A stretch of DNA of 10,451 bases from Hepatocystis sp. ex Piliocolobus tephrosceles (lineage: Eukaryota; Apicomplexa; Aconoidasida; Haemosporida; Plasmodiidae). The position numbers and the translations under genes were made by a program. The stretch's first letter is position 1, and each line of letters begins with the position of its first letter. The stretch is taken from the NCBI GenBank assembly GCA_902459845.2, contig CABPSV020000384.1, positions 1 through 10,451 of the forward strand, written 5' to 3'. The notes below the pieces were generated by a model. That model saw only the letters and a program-made list of their open reading frames with translations. It was not told where the DNA came from and did not search any database. This document shows positions 7,291-10,451 of this stretch, piece after piece.

Positions 7291-7985
7291 TCAACTTCTT
7301 CGACTACTTATTCCAACTACTTTATCACTTTGTTTTTAAATAATCTTCATCGTAAGTGCTTGACTGCGTCAATTAAAAATACTTATTATATTTAATTAAT
7401 TAATTAATTAAGTAGCTATTTACTCCTTTACTTATATATTTTATTTATTCAATTGGTTACAATGCACATATAATTAAATCGTTAATTAATTACCCACATA
7501 TTTACTTAATCGAATACTTAATTACTTACGGATCTACGTATTTAATAATTTAATTACTTTCAATGTAATAAACTTATTTGACCTATTCAATTACTCGCTT
7601 CATTACTCTCATTATAAAAAAACAATTAAACACGTGACCATTCATCACTAATTCGATTATTTGGACAAAACATAAATTTCGACACACAACTGAACAATAA
7701 TTATACTTGGTAAAATTAAAAAAAAATATTATTATTTAAATGCCATTTTATAATTATTATTATTAAATAATATTTATTGGATTTTTTTTTTTTTTTTTTT
7801 AATTGCTTCTGACTTTGGAAATATTATATGATTGTTAGTTATTAAATGTTAATGACAAATTATTATTTCACCCCTTTCCTTAAAAACGAAGGCATGAATG
7901 AATCTTAAAAACTCTGCAATCAATCCTAAATACCTTCTAAATAATTCTTAACACCATTCAATCAATCCTAAACACTTGGTAAATA
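7291..7985 (+). repeat. Subtelomeric repeat block, copy 1 (TTAN-phased plus C-rich element)
   Basis: The block starts at TCAACTTCTTCGACTACTT (7291) and runs through sequence phased in four-base steps (TTAC, TTAT, TTAA; a clean TTAA run lies at about 7391-7411). A T-rich tract (about 7780-7800) follows, and then an element with CACCCCTTTCC and ATGAATGAATCTTAA (7894-7908). The same landmarks recur in order and orientation from 9861. Spacing between matching landmarks is 2570 at the start and 2503 near the end, so copy 1 carries about 67 extra bases. The match is diverged, roughly 70-75% by eye. No ORF is supported. Confidence 0.85.
7917..7972 (+). repeat. 42-bp tandem pair within the repeat block
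   Basis: CAATCAATCCTAAA occurs at 7917-7930 and again at 7959-7972. The bases that follow are similar (ACCTTCTAAATAA and CACTTGGTAAATAA). It is a short local duplication at the right end of copy 1. Only its first unit is visible in copy 2 before the window ends. Confidence 0.8.
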
Positions 7986-8080
7986 AATATTCAAATATAT
8001 AAGATTATTCATTTAAATATTATTTTTTGTCATTTCTTATTACTTTATTTTTTATTGTTACTTGGGTATTTGTTTTATTT

Positions 8081-8398
8081 TAGGAGTTTTAGAATAATTG
8101 TTCAAGGTTTTTAAGATTCATTTAAGCTTGTTGTTTTAAGGGAAAAGGTTTTTTTTTTTTTGTTTAGAGGTTCGAGGATAATTGTGTTCAAGATTCTTCA
8201 GATTCATTTAAGTTTGTTTTTTCAAGGGAAAAGATTTTTTTTTATATTTAGAGATTCGAGAATAATGGGTCAAATGTTTTAGGATGTTTTTAACCTTTTT
8301 GTTTTAAAGGGAATGTTTTTTTTTTTTTAAGTTTATTATACGAGAATGATTGTTTGATGTTTTTACAATTTATCCATTTTTGTTATTTCAAGGGAAAC
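8081..8398 (+). repeat. 83-86-bp satellite, four tandem units
   Basis: The anchor AAGGGAAA or a close variant occurs at 8138, 8224, 8307 and 8390, giving periods of 86, 83 and 83. Each unit reads roughly as TTCGAGAATAATTGT, then a TTCAAG/TTTAGATT part, TTTGTTTTAAGGGAAA and a T run of 9-13 bases. Divergence increases in units 3 and 4. No frame is conserved across units, so it is non-coding satellite DNA. It is clearly different from the 21-bp Rep20 family of P. falciparum. Confidence 0.9.
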
Positions 8399-8869
8399 AA
8401 TTGAATATTATTGTGTTGTAACTATTTTTGTTTATGTATATTTTTATTTGGTGCCTGAATAGAAATAGTTACATTTTAAACGACATTAATTGAACAATGG
8501 TAACAATATAACAATATGTCAATTTTAAAATGATATAAATAATAATTATAAACACATATATGTACAACTGAATTTTATATGTTAGTCTTGGGGTGTGGCT
8601 CAATATTATTAATAATCCAATATTGCTAATCTATAAATGACATTAACAATAAATAATATAAATTGCTAAATCAGAATGTCACCGTCCAGTGTTATTCATA
8701 TATTTTCAAATAATGTTATAAATTATAATAAATATATAATCTTACATCAAACAGTGTTAACGTGGTCAATTAAGTTTTATTAATTGTTACTATATATTGT
8801 TATAAATTATAAATAATAGTATATAACATTTTATAAATGATACATAAAACATCAAATCAACTTTTTTGT
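8399..8869. other. AT-rich spacer between two satellites
   Basis: This stretch contains no gene. It holds an 11-bp inverted repeat (8417-8473), a smaller palindrome-like pair CAATATT/AATATTG at 8601-8625 and two similar GTTATAAATTATAA motifs (about 8714 and 8799). A short less AT-rich patch lies at 8670-8690 (GTCACCGTCCAGTG). Nothing here identifies an RNA gene. Confidence 0.45.
8417..8473. repeat. 11-bp perfect inverted repeat
   Basis: TGTAACTATTT at 8417-8427 and its exact complement AAATAGTTACA at 8463-8473 enclose 35 bases. It sits immediately right of the 83-86-bp satellite. It could be the end structure of a repeat unit or a chance palindrome; no transposase or target-site duplication is visible. 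Confidence 0.7.
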
Positions 8870-9188
8870 TTTTGCACTTGCATTACTTATTATAGTTACA
8901 ATAACATACTTAACACATAATGTGTTACTTATTCTGCTATTTAGAGTTATCTTATTATGTAATCTTTATATACATCATTTATTTCATATGCCTTTAATAG
9001 AACTATTACTTAAAATCAATAAGATATAAAAATATAATAAAACATTTAAATTATCACAAATTTGTTTTGCTTTTCATATACTTCACAATAGTATAATAAA
9101 AATAACAAAAAAAAAAAAAATAAAAAAAAAATTAGACCATCTTAATCCAACTATTATCATTCAGACCAACGTGAACATCGTAACATAA

Positions 9189-9252
<64 letters not shown>

Positions 9253-9760
9253 AATTTATTGCTTGTATTTGTAATAACATACATAAAATAGGATGTGTTT
9301 GTTAATTTGCTATATTCAACCATTTTATATAATCACCATATGCATGGTCAACTTTATATAACGTTAACAAACAACACTACTAATACTAACAAATTACATA
9401 ATAAATAAGCTAAACAAAAAATAATTGTTACAAATATTCATTACATTAGTTAAACTTTACAATGATATAATAAAAATGGCAAAGTAAAAAAAAAAAAAAA
9501 AAAATCGAAAATTTTCATATTATCTTAATCCAACTGTTATTGTGATTCAAGTGAGTGTACAAACATAATAACATCAATTTTTTTTTTTTTTTTTTTTTTA
9601 TACCATTTTATTACTTATGCGGTTACAATAATATGTTGTACAATATTTAAACATAATTATGATAAGCTTTAGTAATTAAACAAATAAAATGTATGTCTTC
9701 TCCATTTCCCATAGTTCAAAACATTGTGCATTTTTTTTTTTTTAAAAAATAAAAATGTCT
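8870..9760 (+). repeat. 355-385-bp satellite, about 2.3 diverged units
   Basis: Landmarks recur in order. ATAACATAC lies at 8901 and 9274, with the variant ATAATATGT at 9628. A TATAATAAAAAT-AAC/GGC-poly-A segment lies before 9120 and again before 9500. ATCTTAATCCAACT is identical at 9139-9152 and 9522-9535. A long T run follows each of the last (9219-9249 and about 9579-9599). Periods between landmarks are 373, 383 and 354. The start of the first unit is approximate. A Tyr/Lys-rich frame on the minus strand (9132-9323) is generated by the (TA)n and poly-A parts and is not a gene. Confidence 0.8.
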
Positions 9761-9792
9761 TTTAAAAACATTATAAATCATTTACCTGTAAA

Positions 9793-9794
<2 letters not shown>

Positions 9795-9828
<34 letters not shown>
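9795..9828 (+). repeat. T34 homopolymer at the edge of repeat copy 2
   Basis: Thirty-four T separate the satellite region from copy 2 of the TTAN-phased block. Copy 1 is likewise preceded by a T run (about 7241-7260), so the T tract may belong to the repeated unit. Confidence 0.9.
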
Positions 9829-9833
<5 letters not shown>

Positions 9834-9860
9834 GTATTAAAAAATAGACAACTAAAATAT

Positions 9861-10451
9861 TCAATTTCTTCGAATACTTTATATTAACTAATTTATCACT
9901 TCGTTCCTCGACATTTTTCATCATAAATGTTTGATAGTGTAATTTAATAATAACTTCTATATGTACCTACTTATTTTATTTATTTAATTGCTTACCTTAC
10001 TTATTGTATTTAATTGAACAATTACTTAATTGCTTCTCTACGTACTTATTTCTTTACTTAGTTAATTATTTAATCTTTTAATTACTTACCTTACATATTT
10101 AATTAATTACTTAATTACTTTTTTATTTACTTTAATTATTTAAATGTTTATTTTATTCACTTAACTAATTACTAAATTATTAAATTACTTGTTTATTTAA
10201 TTATTTAAATACTTTATTCATTAAGTTAGGTATTTAATTAATTATTTATTTCTTTACTCATTTACTTCAACTACTTAATACTTACTGCATTAACTACTTA
10301 TTTTATTTGCTTCTGATTTTACAAGAATTCAATAGTTGTTAATTATTGAATGTTAATAACCAGTTACTAATTCACCCTCTCCTTCGAATCAAAGGCTTGA
10401 ATGAATCTTAAGAACCCTGCAACCAATTCCAAATACCTTTAAATCAATTCC
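9861..10451 (+). repeat. Subtelomeric repeat block, copy 2 (runs off the window)
   Basis: It begins TCAATTTCTTCGAATACTT, matching 7291, and passes through a long stretch phased in four-base steps (TTAC, TTAT, TTTA, TTAA, about 9960-10310). It then shows CTGATTTTACAAG, TGTTAATTATTGAATG, TTCACCCTCTCCTTC and TGAATGAATCTTAA (10398-10411), all counterparts of copy 1 in the same order. The last visible bases correspond to about 7950 in copy 1. No gene is present. Confidence 0.85.

Noticed and set aside
8138..8398. Telomere-like TTTCAGGG repeats
   Set aside because: TTTCAAGGG occurs only once per 83-86-bp unit and has an extra base; there is no short-period array.
1..10451. tRNA, rRNA or retrotransposon genes
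   Set aside because: No cloverleaf-like segment, rRNA core or reverse-transcriptase/integrase motif was seen on either strand by eye.

Overview
The window looks like the subtelomere of a malaria-type apicomplexan (Plasmodium or a close relative). By eye it is about 80-85% A+T, with poly(A)/poly(T) runs of up to about 36 bases and many long (TA)n tracts. The coding stretches are purine-rich on the sense strand and dense in Lys and Asn. There is no bacterial-style operon, ribosome-binding site or tRNA. The very low G+C would suit the P. falciparum group or the avian malaria parasites better than P. vivax-like species, but no marker gene settles this, and another AT-rich eukaryote is not excluded.

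Left part (1-3060), mostly minus strand. One convincing gene encodes a 210-residue hydrophilic protein of unknown function (667-1299). A possible last exon at 358-452 would replace its C-terminus. A 56-residue ORF (1977-2147) and a possible two-exon micro-gene (2876-3056) are weaker candidates. An imperfect tandem duplication fills 2141-2473. The stretch 3060-4550 holds homopolymers and no gene I can support; it includes a T27-G12 block.

Middle (4551-7268). Two apparently decayed genes point away from each other. The minus-strand relic (about 5870 down to 4551) strings together a signal-like start, several Cys-containing segments and then a membrane span with a basic tail. This is the order expected of a single-pass surface protein, but it is interrupted by stops and frame changes. 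The plus-strand relic (6480-7268) carries coding-like segments in three frames, and the frame changes fall at homopolymers or (TA)n. Between their starts lie a pure-A region and a 19-bp minisatellite (about 6138-6358), which would be the shared upstream region if the genes were ever active.

Right part (7269-10451). Repeats only. A block rich in 4-bp-phased TTAN-type sequence ending in a C-rich element occurs at about 7291-7985 and again, diverged but in direct orientation, at 9861-10451. Between the copies sit four units of an 83-86-bp satellite (8081-8398), an AT-rich spacer with an 11-bp inverted repeat, and about 2.3 units of a 355-385-bp satellite (8870-9760). The return of the first block suggests a higher-order subtelomeric repeat of about 2.5 kb that continues past the window. 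I see no telomeric repeat array.

The genes show no evident pathway. The picture is of one conserved-looking gene at the internal edge, a zone of dying subtelomeric genes, then satellite DNA.
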